Assembly: GCF_032884065.1 (NCBI RefSeq)
Contig: NC_088871.1
Span: 47,751,172 to 47,815,171 of the forward strand
Length of the DNA: 64,000 bases
Source: Artemia franciscana
Lineage: Eukaryota; Arthropoda; Branchiopoda; Anostraca; Artemiidae
Direction: 5' to 3'
The notes beneath the pieces are model-generated. The model was not told the DNA's origin, ran no database searches, and worked only from the letters and a program-made list of their open reading frames with translations. Each line of letters starts with the position of its first letter. Within the stretch, counting starts at the first letter, position 1. Made by a program: the position numbers and the translations under genes. Positions 1-10,043 of this stretch are shown piece by piece.

Positions 1-300
1 TGCCTCTTATTTTTTCAACATCTATCACTCAGATTATTCTTGTACAAGCCCTTTCACCTCTCTATTAAACATAAGGCTTTTTCACTAATACTCCGAGCTG
101 TGTTCCTTACTATCGTCCCTAAGACACCATCAGCAACTTCACATCCATCATCTACTTTGTCAAATTTTAGACTCTCCAGTTTAGTAATCAACCTTTCCTG
201 AAAGTTTATTCTGTAGTCTAACATTCCAGGTAGTTACCCTTCCGAAATTTCAGCTTTAAATTAATACTAGACGCTACTAGATGGTAATCCTTTTACTATA
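1..300 (-). mobile_element. RTE-type LINE fragment, runs off the left edge
   Basis: Read on the minus strand, this stretch matches, with many substitutions, the part of the RTE LINE at about 2515-2780 that links endonuclease and reverse transcriptase. The shared blocks include AAGCTGAAATTT, GGAAGGGTAACTACC and ATACTAAACTGG-like text. Stops occur in all frames, so it is a dead fragment. The family assignment rests on the better preserved copies at 1510-4210 and 30060-31010. Confidence 0.7.
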
Positions 301-417
301 ACATGACGAATAAGGTTAGCTGTCTTAAGGCAACCCATAGTAAATAAATAATATAGGAAGAGGTTTTTCAGCCTGAAATCAACCGCCAAAATAGACCAAG
401 CCCTAAAGAATTATCCA

Positions 418-862
418 TTGATCAGAATCCCGCGCGCATGCAGTGTCATTTACTATGATATAATTTTCTCAAGGGGCTCCACTCCTCGAGTTGACCGCAA
501 GGTCCCCAGTCTTAGGAGTACCCCGACAGGGTCGAGGCAACCCTTTGCTGATGCCATTGCTTATAGATCTGGATCTTACGCCCTGACACAGTGGTTCTCC
601 TATAGGGGTAGATTTCTGCGTCACAATGCAATTTAACCCATTGCTTGGAAATGGTTTGTAGCTCACGAGACGTTTGCACACACTGGTGAGCCTTGCTGAC
701 TTTATATTTGAGGGGCCCTTTCTTCCTTCTCCGCCAGTATTCTGGCCTCCGTGCAAGGTTGATCCATCTTCTATTATGAACCCCCAGGGACAAGGTACCC
801 ACTTGCTCCATGCCTCCTATGGACTTACCCTTCTTATCTGTAGGGCACTCCCCTGTCACCAT
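418..862 (-). other. GC-richer coding-like block of unknown nature
   Basis: This block has clearly higher GC than its surroundings. It keeps two overlapping minus-strand reading frames open, at 512-862 (116 codons) and 469-756 (95 codons), plus plus-strand frames at 418-636 and 674-961. I recognise no domain. It lies just upstream, in minus-strand order, of the RTE fragment at 1-300, so it could be the 5' region of that element; the endonuclease expected between them is absent. Overlapping open frames may simply reflect GC content rather than coding. No function is assigned. Confidence 0.35.
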
Positions 863-962
863 TTGGGGACACGCAGAGTGGCCAGTGGGAGGCCACTACC
901 AAACAGTAGACTCATAAATCTACAAAGTCTTAAGTTTAATACGGCCTTTACTTTTCTTTGAA

Positions 963-1509
963 AAGCTTCTTTTTCGGCAATTTTTTCTTAATTAACTGAT
1001 TAATACGAACATTATTTTTTTGAAACGCTATTGTTTCCACAATAGAGTTAATCCAAGAGTGAATAAGATTGTACTTCGCACTACATTTAGATAAATTAGA
1101 TAATTATTTTAATCTGATTACATAATGGGGTAAGTCAGAAAAAGATATACAAACCAAATTTATTTTAAAATGGAAAGGGGTTTCTATTTTCATGGGCTGC
1201 ATTTCTGTCTATATCCCGACAGGATAATACTGCTTGTGTGGCCTCATACGGTTATCAGAGTGGAACTTTCATGAGTTTTACTAACCAAAACTGTGACTGA
1301 TAACAGCTCTGCAGGGTGACCTTGAGAAATGGCACCCCTTGAGAAAATTACAGCCTAGAAGACAATACAGGATTTCCATTGGATCCTGACGAAAAGATAA
1401 TTCTTTTGGATTTGTTTGTTTTAGTGGGCTTTTTTGGACCAAAAAACCTACTCCTAGCTAATTGATCTTTTATGCATTGCCTCCCTGTCCCTAATAATTT
1501 CAATTATTC
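963..1509. other. No recognised feature
   Basis: AT-rich sequence between the GC-richer block and the start of the RTE endonuclease. A moderately GC-richer patch at about 1185-1390 has no open frame of note. It could include 5' sequence of the RTE copy that follows, but I see no match to the other copies. Confidence 0.4.
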
Positions 1510-2510
1510 AAATATATGAAAATGGCAACCTGGAATTTTATGACGTTAAAATTCGGTTATCGAATTGACAAATTGACTGATGAATTCAAACGCTTTGAAC
1601 TGAACTTAAAAAGAGCTTCGGAAACTCACATCTCACGTGTAGGAAATATGGAACTAAGTTATGTATAATTTATTTACTCAGGCAGGAAGAATAGGTCACA
1701 TTGGCAGGGAAAAGGATTCATGATGAAGAAGGAAGCTGCTAAGTCTTGTTTATGGCTGGATGGTATTAATAATAGAATACTAGTCGCTCTTTTTGTGACT
1801 TAAAAAATGTTTGGTATCAGTCATAGCTGTATACATCTCTGTGAAAACGACTGATAAAGACAGTAATGGCTAAGATAAAAGTTACTTAAAGGTAGAGCAA
1901 TAAATAGACAGGGTCTCAGGTAGGAATATGGTATTTCTATTAGAGAATTTTAATGTCCAAGTCGGTAGAAATTCTGATAGATATTGTCCTAGCCTTGGTA
2001 AATTTGATATAGGAAAAGAATATAGTAATGGACAAATAAACAATAAAATTGGGATAAGTCCATTCATTTAGACAGTGAAAACAGGTACAAGAGTCTAGAT
2101 ACTTCTATCACATATACAGCGATCTACATCAGAAATATATAAGCTTTTGCACCTATTTTCAGTGTCTAAATAAATGGAATTATCTACATTTGAACGTTTA
2201 TTTGTTTGTCATAGAAAGGCAGTGTGGTCTGGGAAAAGGATACTTACTTTAAGGTATTACTTCGGAAAAGAAAACAATAATCGTTACAGACTGCTGCAAC
2301 TTTGTAGGTATAACAATCTAGTTATAGCCAATATAGAATTTAGTCATAAAATGGACCATAAGCTAACAGGGTATTGACATAATAGTAAAACAGCTAAACT
2401 TAATGGCAATGTATATTATTATAACCACAGACTGGTTGAATTGATACAAGATACTAGGGTATATAGAAGTGATTTTATTTATGTTAAGCTAAAGATCGCT
2501 ATCTAGTAGT
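1510..2510 (+). pseudogene. RTE-type LINE, decayed apurinic-like endonuclease domain
   Basis: Translation from the ATG near 1520 begins MATWN, the typical start of RTE endonucleases (often mislabelled craniofacial development protein 2-like). It continues through SETHI and YSGRK, the expected spacing of the exonuclease-endonuclease-phosphatase fold. Near 1925 the metal-binding GDFN box appears as ENFN, so the aspartate-glycine pair is degraded. Frame-shifts and stops are frequent. The segment around 2040-2260 looks duplicated or interrupted: GKEYSNG-like text is followed after about 200 bp by FGKENNNRYRL. The enzyme would have nicked target DNA for target-primed reverse transcription; this copy cannot. 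Family identification is from motif memory. Confidence 0.75.
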
Positions 2511-4210
2511 GTCGAGGGCTAGTTTAAAGCTGAAATTTAGGAAGGGTAACTACCTTCCAGGAAGTAGTGACACTGGTAGACTCTAGTGTGAGAATTTGGG
2601 GGAAACTCTCCAGAACAGTTGAATACTAAACTGGATATTTTCAAATTGCAATGTAGAAGAAGGATGAAAAAATTTTAGGGAAATAGTTAGTGAGGTCGTT
2701 GATGATATGTCAGGGATGAAAGTTAAAAATGCAGCTAGGATTATTTGTGAAAATGGCTTAGGTTTAACAGAGAGGAGGAAAGGCCTATACGGTGGCGTAA
2801 TTACGTCGAAATCTCGGGGGGGGGGCTAAGTTGGACCAATTTTCTCAATTCAAACGAAAATGACAGTGAAAACTGAAAAATGGGCCATAAGATACCAGGA
2901 AGGCGAAGATATACTAAAGAAAACTGACGCGTTTCAGTGGATGCTACAATTATGGAGGCTTATATTTGTTTTGACAAGATTTTTGAAGAAACTAAATTTC
3001 ACCTTGGGGGAAAATTAGGGTCTGGAGGAGAAAACTAGGATTTGGAAGGGGCTGTTGCTCCCTGACACATAGCAAATTACGCCCCTGGGTATGTCAAAAA
3101 CTATTTGAGTGATAGATCATAGGAAAATCATGAAAATATAAAGAAAGTGGAGAAAGTATTAAAAACGATTTAAGGAGATGTTAAGTGGAGGTCATGGATA
3201 AAATTGCTGCAGATGTGTAAGATGCAGCCAGGCAGCATAATAGTAATATATTGTTCTGGCATTTTAATAAATCGAGAGGGAATAGTCAATCTGAACTTGT
3301 CCCAGTTAAAGATAGGAACGGGTTCATAATTAGTATGAAAGAAAGAGTTAAAGATAGATAGGCAGAACATTTTAAGAATGAGCGAAACCGTGGTAGAGCT
3401 ACAGGAACAGATATAGCAAAAGAATAAAGAAGTATGTTATACTTTGTATGGGAAAAAAGATTTGTTTTTTGAGGAAGAACTAGTGACAGTACTGAAAAGA
3501 TTAAAAAAAAAACAAAAAAAAAAAAAAAACAGGTACTGATAGAGTGGTAAATGATTTTTTTTTTAGGTTTGAGACAAGTTACGGAATATTATTTTTGAAA
3601 AAGGGGAAGCACATTGCGATTTTAGGAAAACTCTAATTAAACCCTTCCATAAGAAAAGCGATAAGAGTGACTTTGGTAATTATAGAACCATTAGCCTGGT
3701 TTCTGTACAAAGTAAATTATTTAATGTGATGATACTTTTAAACTTAAAGATGCTTTATATAAAGTTTTAAGAGAAGAACAGTATAATTCTGAGATAGATA
3801 GAGGATGCGTTGGCCAAATTTTCACTCTTAGATTAATAATTGAGAAGTACATGAGTCATCAAACGCCTTTAGTTCTTTTTATAGATTATGAGGAAGCATT
3901 TTGCTCAGAGAATGGAAGAACTTTAGCGAAGATCCAGTCCTTGTAGGGTATACCAGAAAAAGACATTAAAGTGATTAATCACATGTATGAGAAAAACATC
4001 GCTGCGGTTGAGGTAGGAAGTGAGGTTAGTTGCTGGTCTCGTATTAAATCAGGAGTTAAGAAAGTTGCACTCTGTCTCCATCTATATTGATCCTCTTGAT
4101 GAACTTTGTCCTAAGGAGTACATCTTCTACCAGTATTACAGTGGTACTAGTGGACTTAAGACTAAGCTTATGAAGTTGAAATTTGAAAAGAAGGTTGAGG
4201 GGGTATTTGA
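2511..4210 (+). pseudogene. RTE-type LINE, decayed reverse transcriptase domain
   Basis: This continues the endonuclease piece. Landmarks in order are the linker (GRVTT near 2540), the start of the RT fingers with FRKTLIKPFHKKSDKSDFGN-like text near 3620-3685, the ISLVSVQSKLF block near 3690, LFIDYEEAF (catalytic box A, with the aspartate present) near 3875, and VEVGSEVSCWSRIKSGVK near 4010-4055. The second catalytic YADD box is not found because sequence similarity stops soon after the palm start. Numerous stops and frame-shifts make it a fossil. An A-rich tract sits at 3505-3530. A shadow open frame at 4020-4319 is not a gene. Confidence 0.8.
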
Positions 4211-4388
4211 ACTAAATAAAAACACATTAAGTGCTTGCAGATTGTCGAAAGAACCATCTCAGGAATGGATTTGGGTATTAAGTTGGAACTTTCAGAGAAT
4301 ACTTAAAGGGGAAGGTTAATTGACAGAAAGGTCATATAAGCATATCACTACTGATACTACTGCAACTGCTACTTTTACAAATGCTACT
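4211..4388 (+). repeat. CTA-rich dispersed repeat (family C), left part of split locus
   Basis: Contains the family C signature (a TTGGAACTTTCAGAGAATAC-like block near 4286, then a CTACTGATACTACTGCAACT-like tract). The same pattern resumes at 11848, directly after the hAT transposon, so the two pieces were contiguous before the hAT inserted. Related text occurs at 16370-16960 and 38080-38560. Confidence 0.6.
4381..4388. repeat. 8-bp target-site duplication of the hAT element, left copy
   Basis: ATGCTACT immediately precedes the terminal CAGGGCTTCC at 4389 and is repeated exactly at 11840-11847 after the other terminus. Eight base pairs is the characteristic hAT duplication length. Confidence 0.9.
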
Positions 4389-4402
4389 CAGGGCTTCCAC
4401 TC
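4389..4402 (+). repeat. hAT terminal inverted repeat, left
   Basis: CAGGGCTTCCACTC. It pairs with the reverse complement of 11826-11839 with a mismatch at position 4 and a few near the inner end. CAG..CTTCC is a usual hAT terminus. Inside it, CGGGGA-type motifs recur (4417-4460), which may be subterminal transposase-binding repeats (inference). Confidence 0.85.
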
Positions 4403-4969
4403 TCGAATCTCAAAATTCGGGGACAAGTTTAAAAAATTCGGGGAATTTTCGGGGGCAAGTTCAAAATGGAATTTTGTTACAAAATTTGGGAGCCAAAATT
4501 GGTTATAGCTTCGTTTTCAGCCTCAAGTAGGGCTTGGATCCGCGTACTAAATCAAGTTTTTAACAGAATAGGTTCTAGAGCTAGGGTACAGGATTGGAAC
4601 CCATAGCCAAAAACGATTTTTGCTGGTATTGTAGACAAAACCTCAGAACTATTTTTAAATAAATTAAAAAAAAGAGGCTGAATGACACTGCAATTTTGTT
4701 GCTTAAGGTTCTATATTATCTTTGCTGCTTTATTCCCATAGCCCGAAAACGAGATTTTTATGTCATTTATTTTCAGAAAGATGACGAAAACAAAGTAGCC
4801 TATAGAAAGGCAATAATCTCATACAAAGCAATAACATGTGCAATGATTTCTCGATATTAATGAATATTCTTCAGCAAGCAAACATGAAACTACACCAGAA
4901 ATTTAATTTTAAAAAATCACCTGAAAGCAAAGAAAGAATTAAAAATTAAAACGAATAGAAACAATAACA
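4403..4969. other. hAT 3' non-coding region
   Basis: No open reading frame or recognised element. It contains the subterminal G-rich motifs near 4417-4460 and otherwise AT-rich sequence. Confidence 0.4.
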
Positions 4970-5400
4970 TAGTGAGAGGACTGTCCCCTTCTAAACGCCC
5001 AACTATTCATGCTGAAGTTTTTTAGTACTTAAGCTTCTCATTTTTCAATTGTTTTGGAAGTTGTTCTTACAGAATCGGGACTAAATCTGAACTTAAGCGT
5101 AAAGAAAAAGGGGGCTATCCCCTTCATATATATAATATTTTTTTGTTCATTTTAATGTTGCTCCTTGGGCGTACTTTCAGACGGAAAAAATCTTTTATTT
5201 TATTTCAAACAGTTTTTTAAAAATGCCATAAAATCCAGCTCCATCTCCACAGAAAAATTATTCCTCTCCCAGGAAAAATCGTCTAGACAATTCAATACCG
5301 TTAAAAATTTATCCCGGAAAAATACCATAAAGGTCCCCACGCGTAAGATTCGGTTTAAAAAGAGAAATTTAAAATAAATAAAAAGAATTTTTGTTTAGGA
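4970..5400 (+). repeat. Repeat A fragment inside the hAT
   Basis: Degraded but recognisable pieces of repeat A: a CCCCTTCTAAACGCCC-like left part, a GCGTAAAG....CCCCTTCATATA right part, a TTTTAATGTTGCTCCTT arm end, then the TTTTTTAAAAATGCCATAAA-type module. A frame is open from 5165 to 5377 but lies wholly in repeat sequence and is not considered a gene. Confidence 0.55.
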
Positions 5401-5778
5401 TACCTGGCCAATCCGTTTTTTCTCTGATTGGTTGAAATATATACAGGTTTTATTTTCTTGACAGGTGTTTCAAAAGCCTTTTCGGTCCAGCGGTTCTACC
5501 TAGCTTCAAAAACTTAGGCCTGCTTAAATCCTAGAGTGCAAATCAGCTTTTTCTATTTATTCTGCACCAAAAAGGGAGTATTTTGGGATGGGGGAGCCAA
5601 AAATAATTTTTCGAATGATCAAATATGTATTTGCAACAAACCTTGTTCGTACTATACTGTGCAGGAAAAAATAAAGCCTTCAAGTTTCAATTATATTCAA
5701 TTATACAAAAAAAATATGTCATTGAAAATTGCCACGAAGAGGCTCAATATCAGCTAAACTAAGCACACTACCTACGAC
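5401..5778. other. hAT 3' non-coding region, nothing recognised
   Basis: AT-rich sequence downstream (minus-strand sense) of the transposase stop codon. A short plus-strand open frame at 5536-5757 shows no recognisable protein features. Confidence 0.4.
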
Positions 5779-6055
5779 CTAGTTAGCCACAAAACCAGAA
5801 ATAAGCGCAGCTGCTTCTTCAGCAGTTGCGGAAGCTTTAACATTTGACAGAAACTTCGTCATTTCACGGTCAAGGACAAGAGAAGAGGAACTGAGATTAA
5901 GTCTCTTCATTCTTACTTTGGCCTGAAGACTACACGCAACCGATATTGTCGCCAAACAGTTTCGTTTATCTGTTTTCAAATCTTTGAGGGCACTGAACAA
6001 GCGTTCTGCTGTAACGTTAGAAAATGGCAGTGCACACATGTAATTATTATTATTA
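5779..6055 (-). pseudogene. hAT transposase, C-terminal dimerisation domain (separated 3' part)
   Basis: Encodes the hAT C-terminal dimerisation domain: LPFSNVTAERLFSALKDLKT begins at about 6030 (compare the family pattern LP.SNA.AER.FSALK.IKT) and the protein ends GFVAN-stop at 5779. It is the direct continuation of the transposase part at 10033-11451. Removing the LINE and one copy of the 5-bp GTAAT duplication restores RKVLDY|MCALPF in frame across the junction. The domain mediates transposase oligomerisation and completes the catalytic fold. By itself it has no promoter or start. This 3' part carries no internal stop, so it was in good condition when interrupted. Confidence 0.85.
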
Positions 6056-6149
6056 TTAATTTATTACCCGTCAAAAACGGAAAAGACGGATTATATAAAA
6101 GAAAAAGATCGAAAAGCACAAAAATTTAAATACACTTCCACTACAAATA

Positions 6150-8826
6150 TTATAAAATAACACTAGTCCAGGGGTGGTTGGCTCTTAAAACATTGGTACT
6201 GAATTTGGAGATTCTTCTCTCTATGGCCATGGAAGGGTTGGTGACCTTATATTTCCTGGAGATGTCGCCATTGCTTTGCCACAAAGGGAGACGCAGGAGA
6301 AACTTATCATATCTGTAAAATGCGCTGCAAATGGCTTTCTTTTCGGTAGCTTTGAATATTTTCCAGAAGGGAACAAGAGCAAGCAGATGGGGGTTAGTAA
6401 AAGCATTGTATAGCCGGGCAAGGAGAGGACGGTTGAAACGATACGTATTAGTAACAAGTAATCCGTAAGACGTTTGTAGACGGGAACAGAGGTGGTTTGT
6501 CAGTGCTGAGCGTGTGTCCTTCAATGTAGAAGAAATAGGAAGGCCAAGATACGTAAGGGACTCACAAGGCTTAATCAGAGTGTCGCCAATTTTAACAGAG
6601 AGGTTAATTGAAAGTTCATTTTTTGAACCATTGAAGAACAGAAGTTCTGTTTTAGATTCGTTGAAGGAAAGTCCGATCTACTTGTATGCCGCTGCAAGTG
6701 AGTCGTAATTTTTTTGAAATAAATATATCGAACGAGAAACATGAAGAATGTCATCAGCAAAGTTCAGCAGCGAAAGATTAATCCCACGGAAAAAGCACGA
6801 CGGCTTTATTACTTGTTGTGCTTCAATAATAGCGTTATTAAACAGCGATGGAGAAGTTTTGCCACCTCGACGTACGCCTTTGTTGACACTCAGCATTTCT
6901 TTAGAACTGCCGGACGGAGAGAGGATCAGGATAACAGCCGAGAGGTCATTGTACATACTGTAAACAGGGGAAAGGATGCAAGAGGAAACACATAGCTGAA
7001 GGGCTTTGAGATGGATATGGCCATGGATGCCAGAATCAAAGGCTCTACTAACATCAAGTGCTCCAAAGACGAGAAGATCACCATTTTTATCTGCATCAAT
7101 AAGAAGATTTCCAAGAACGCTGTGAACGTGTTCCCGTCCTGAGTGCTTTTTGAAACCGAAGTGGTCGTCCGGAGTAGTGCATCGAAGTGCAATTTCATCA
7201 AAAATAAGGGATTCAAATAGCTTACAAAAAGTAGTTGAAACAGTGATCGGAAGACATGAAGCGCACTGGTCAGCTGATTTACCTTTTTTGAGAATAGGAT
7301 GGACCAATCCAACACCAAAGCTGTCTGGAACGATGCCAGTAACGAAAATCATTTGAAATAGCAGAGAAAGGTGCTCTAGGAGAAGATTGCTGGCAAAGCT
7401 TAAATGGGTACCAGATATACCATCGATGCCCTTAGAGTTCTTTTTTTTTACCTTATCAATTTTGGAACGCATCAAGGACGGAGTGACCAGGACACCAATA
7501 TCCTTAACTGCAAACTGAAGCTCCTTATCGAGGGCTTGGCAAAAGGTGTTATCTAGGTAGGACTTAGGGGCTGAAAATTGGTCTCTGAAGTAGTCGCACC
7601 AGTCTATTTCTGGCATGCAGGGCTGGCCATTGGAAGATTTGTTCTTAGATCGAAGATGCCATAAAGCAAGAGGCGAATTATCGACAATCTCGCTGGTACG
7701 GGCAATTCCGTTAGCCTTATGCTGTGCGATGGCTTTGGAAAATTTACGTTTCGTGTAAATACGAACAGCGTTGACTACTCCAGAGCCCGGCTTCCCACAG
7801 TCTGCCCATAAATGTAGCCAGAATTTTGCTGAATCACATGCGGCCAGGAGATTAGGATTATTCCGCCAGTTACGCACTTCCGTGCCGTGGCGAATTTTGC
7901 GGACCGGAACTGCAGTTTTCTCAGCTGTATGGATAGCATGCGTTATCTCAGAACAGTAGATGTTTAGTAGGATGGTTTTTTTCTGAGTCTGCTGTCATAT
8001 TCGGACAACAGAGAAGTGCGAAAGGAATTCGGATCTTCGACAGTATGTAGTCACATGAACTCTGGTAGGAATCGATGTTAGCTGCTTCCCAGTTGAGGCT
8101 GAACAAACATTTAGGTGGGGAATTTGTGGGTGAAGTTTGTGGCAAGGGCTTTATTTGAAAAGAATTACAGATCGGCATGTGGTCGGATATGGAGTAATCA
8201 AGAAGAACCGTAGTATTAGAGGTAGGTTTAATCATAGAAGAACAATAGAAATAGTCCAACTGAGACACGGAACCAGATTGATGGATGTACGTAAAATCAC
8301 GATCATTTCCGACACAGGTGAGACTTGGACAAGCATGGAGCAAGATCTGAGATCTATTGTTTTCAGGGTCAGACAGTTCACAGTTAAAGTCACCAAACAG
8401 GAGACAACTTAGGCATTCATCTTCATATTTTGATACTAGCTTGGCAATAGATGTACATGTGAGAGAGAACTTTCTCTCAGACATATCACTACGGTAATTA
8501 GTAGGAAAATAAACGACGAATATGACCAAATTCGAAACTTCAACCGCAAGGAAACTATCAGACTTAGCAACTAGATTACCAAGTAGCTCTTTCCGTATCA
8601 TCAGGGCCAAACCACCTGAAGGCCTACGGCGAGTGGTCTTAGCATGGTGGGAAAACAGATTATGAGAAGACATGAACTCCAACAGTTGACGACTATCGCT
8701 TGACAAGAAGTGTTCCTGAAGACCCACCACGTCAAACCGCAAGCGAAGTTCAGAGAGTAGGTGATGTTTCGGTAGAACTTTCCCCTTGATGTTCCCCGAT
8801 ACAATTTTTAAGGTTTCTTCAGGCAT
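6150..8826 (-). pseudogene. LINE ORF2: AP-like endonuclease plus reverse transcriptase, two lesions
   Basis: It starts at ATG 8826, 67 bp after ORF1. The endonuclease occupies about residues 1-230: GNI near residue 11, GLQEHF near 35, GDFN near 145, LDYFYCSS and SDHMPI near 215. The reverse transcriptase follows, with ALDVSRAFD (box A), GVRRGGKTSPSLFN and NFADDILH (catalytic FADD). The C-terminal region ends PWTSVIL-stop at 6150, with no RNase H. There are two lesions. One extra A in the A-run near 7977-7982 shifts the frame between endonuclease and RT. A TAG at 6678-6680 follows the FADD region, and the same frame reopens after it to 6150. Apart from these the ORF is continuous, about 890 codons. 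The enzyme would nick the target and copy the RNA in place. Confidence 0.87.
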
Positions 8827-8893
8827 TGGAATTCTTTAGAAGAGACTGAGCGACAGGATATTTAAAAGTGTAACATGGGTGGTCGGAGAAATT

Positions 8894-9886
8894 TCAAAGA
8901 GCACACTTAAGTGCCTTGGTACAAGGATTATCTTTGGTTGTGGAGTGGCCAGCCTCACCACGCCTGGAAGATTTTTGGGTACCTGAGCACGCAAACGCAA
9001 AATGACCATATGACAGGCAAGAAAAGCATTGGGGTGGCAAGCGTTGGAATATACTAATTGGGAGTCTTTCGTACCCTATGATGGGCGGAAAGCGAATAGA
9101 AGACTCGAGGTCCTCTTTAGACTCAAAAAGAAGCTTAAACGAACGGGTGTTTCGGATTTGAGTTGCTTTCAAACAGTTGACAAGCAGATCAAATAGGCTA
9201 TTTTCGTTCAGATCTTGAGGAACATAACGGATAATACCGAAAAAGGAGGGGCATCGGAGTTTAGGCTCGACTTCAGGGTTATCCCCGGTTAAATATTAGA
9301 TTCGGCACCACTTATCCTTTGTGACTACTTTCCAGGCGTCTCTACTGGGACGAAGCTCGATTATATTCCCACTAGCTTCTTCACAAACATGCTCCAGATA
9401 AGCTTTACGGGAGTCAGGCTTTTTAAGGTCTAAGGGGGGCTTCTTGAGAATAACTGCATAGGAAGGCTTGGCCGGTGGAGTGAATAATTGATTCATGCAT
9501 GTAGCAAGTTTCTCAGCTGCACGGGCTTTTTTCTCACTTTCAATAAAGTCCTTCAAATTATTGGAGATTTTTGTCACTTTTTGAGTAACAATAGCACTCA
9601 ATTCATCAGGCGTAGTTGGGACCTCCGTAGGATCAAAGATTACGAATTTCGGAAATTTGATCCGGTTAGTCTCAAATAACTGGATCAGTTTCAGCATATC
9701 TAACACATTATCGGCAATCTTTTGGCGAGCAGCGTTGCGACTCGAAGTATTCGAATAGTGCCAAAGTGTATCCTTAGCTTTTATAATCGTATCCTTGTCA
9801 TAAAATCCCACTGCCTTTTCGCAAATTTCATCAGTCTTATTTGCTTGGAGCGCTCGCGATAAATAATTTAGCAAAGCATTATGCAC
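8894..9886 (-). pseudogene. LINE ORF1: RNA-binding protein with CCHC zinc knuckle, one internal stop
   Basis: The frame runs from ATG 9886 to the stop at 8894 (331 codons), broken only by a TAA at 9296-9298; translation continues in the same frame on both sides. The N-terminal part is charged and helical in character (KKARAAEKLA, SEKK). The C-terminal part holds a zinc knuckle C-x2-C-x4-H-x4-C (CFSCLSYGHFAFAC near 9030-8990). ORF1 proteins of this type coat the element RNA and act as chaperones. Whether the stop is a fixed mutation or one allele cannot be told from one sequence. No second zinc knuckle is seen. Confidence 0.85.
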
Positions 9887-9987
9887 AAGTCTTTCTTTCT
9901 CATTCGAAATTATGCTAATTTAGAAGTCCGGAAATATTCAATAGGAAAAAATTACTGGTTACTTTTTGCACGCGACAAGAGCGCATT

Positions 9988-10043
9988 AGTAATCTAGTAC
10001 TATCGTCAGTAATCTAGTAATCAGTACTAAAATCAGTAATCTA
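9988..10043 (-). repeat. Three copies of target-like motif at the LINE 5' junction
   Basis: AGTAATCTA occurs at 9988-9996, 10008-10016 and 10035-10043. Only the last belongs to the hAT flank and contains the GTAAT target duplication. The other two lie inside the insertion and look templated from the target. Confidence 0.7.

Larger units (their letters stand above)
6041..10035 (-). mobile_element. Non-LTR retrotransposon (two ORFs, near full length) nested in hAT
   Basis: The minus-strand order is a 5' end near 10035, ORF1 with a zinc knuckle (9886-8894), a 67-bp gap, ORF2 with endonuclease and reverse transcriptase (8826-6150), a short 3' UTR and a TAA-repeat tail at about 6060-6041. The target duplication is GTAAT (6040-6044 and 10036-10040). 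A TAA tail recalls I-type elements, but no RNase H domain follows the RT, so I leave the clade open between I-like and CR1-like. ORF1 has one in-frame stop, and ORF2 has one stop and one homopolymer frame-shift. It is the youngest well-preserved element in the window and post-dates the hAT. Confidence 0.88.

Noticed and set aside
6041..10035. Assigning the nested LINE to the I clade on the basis of its TAA tail
   Set aside because: I elements carry an RNase H domain after the RT; here the protein ends without one. The clade is left open.
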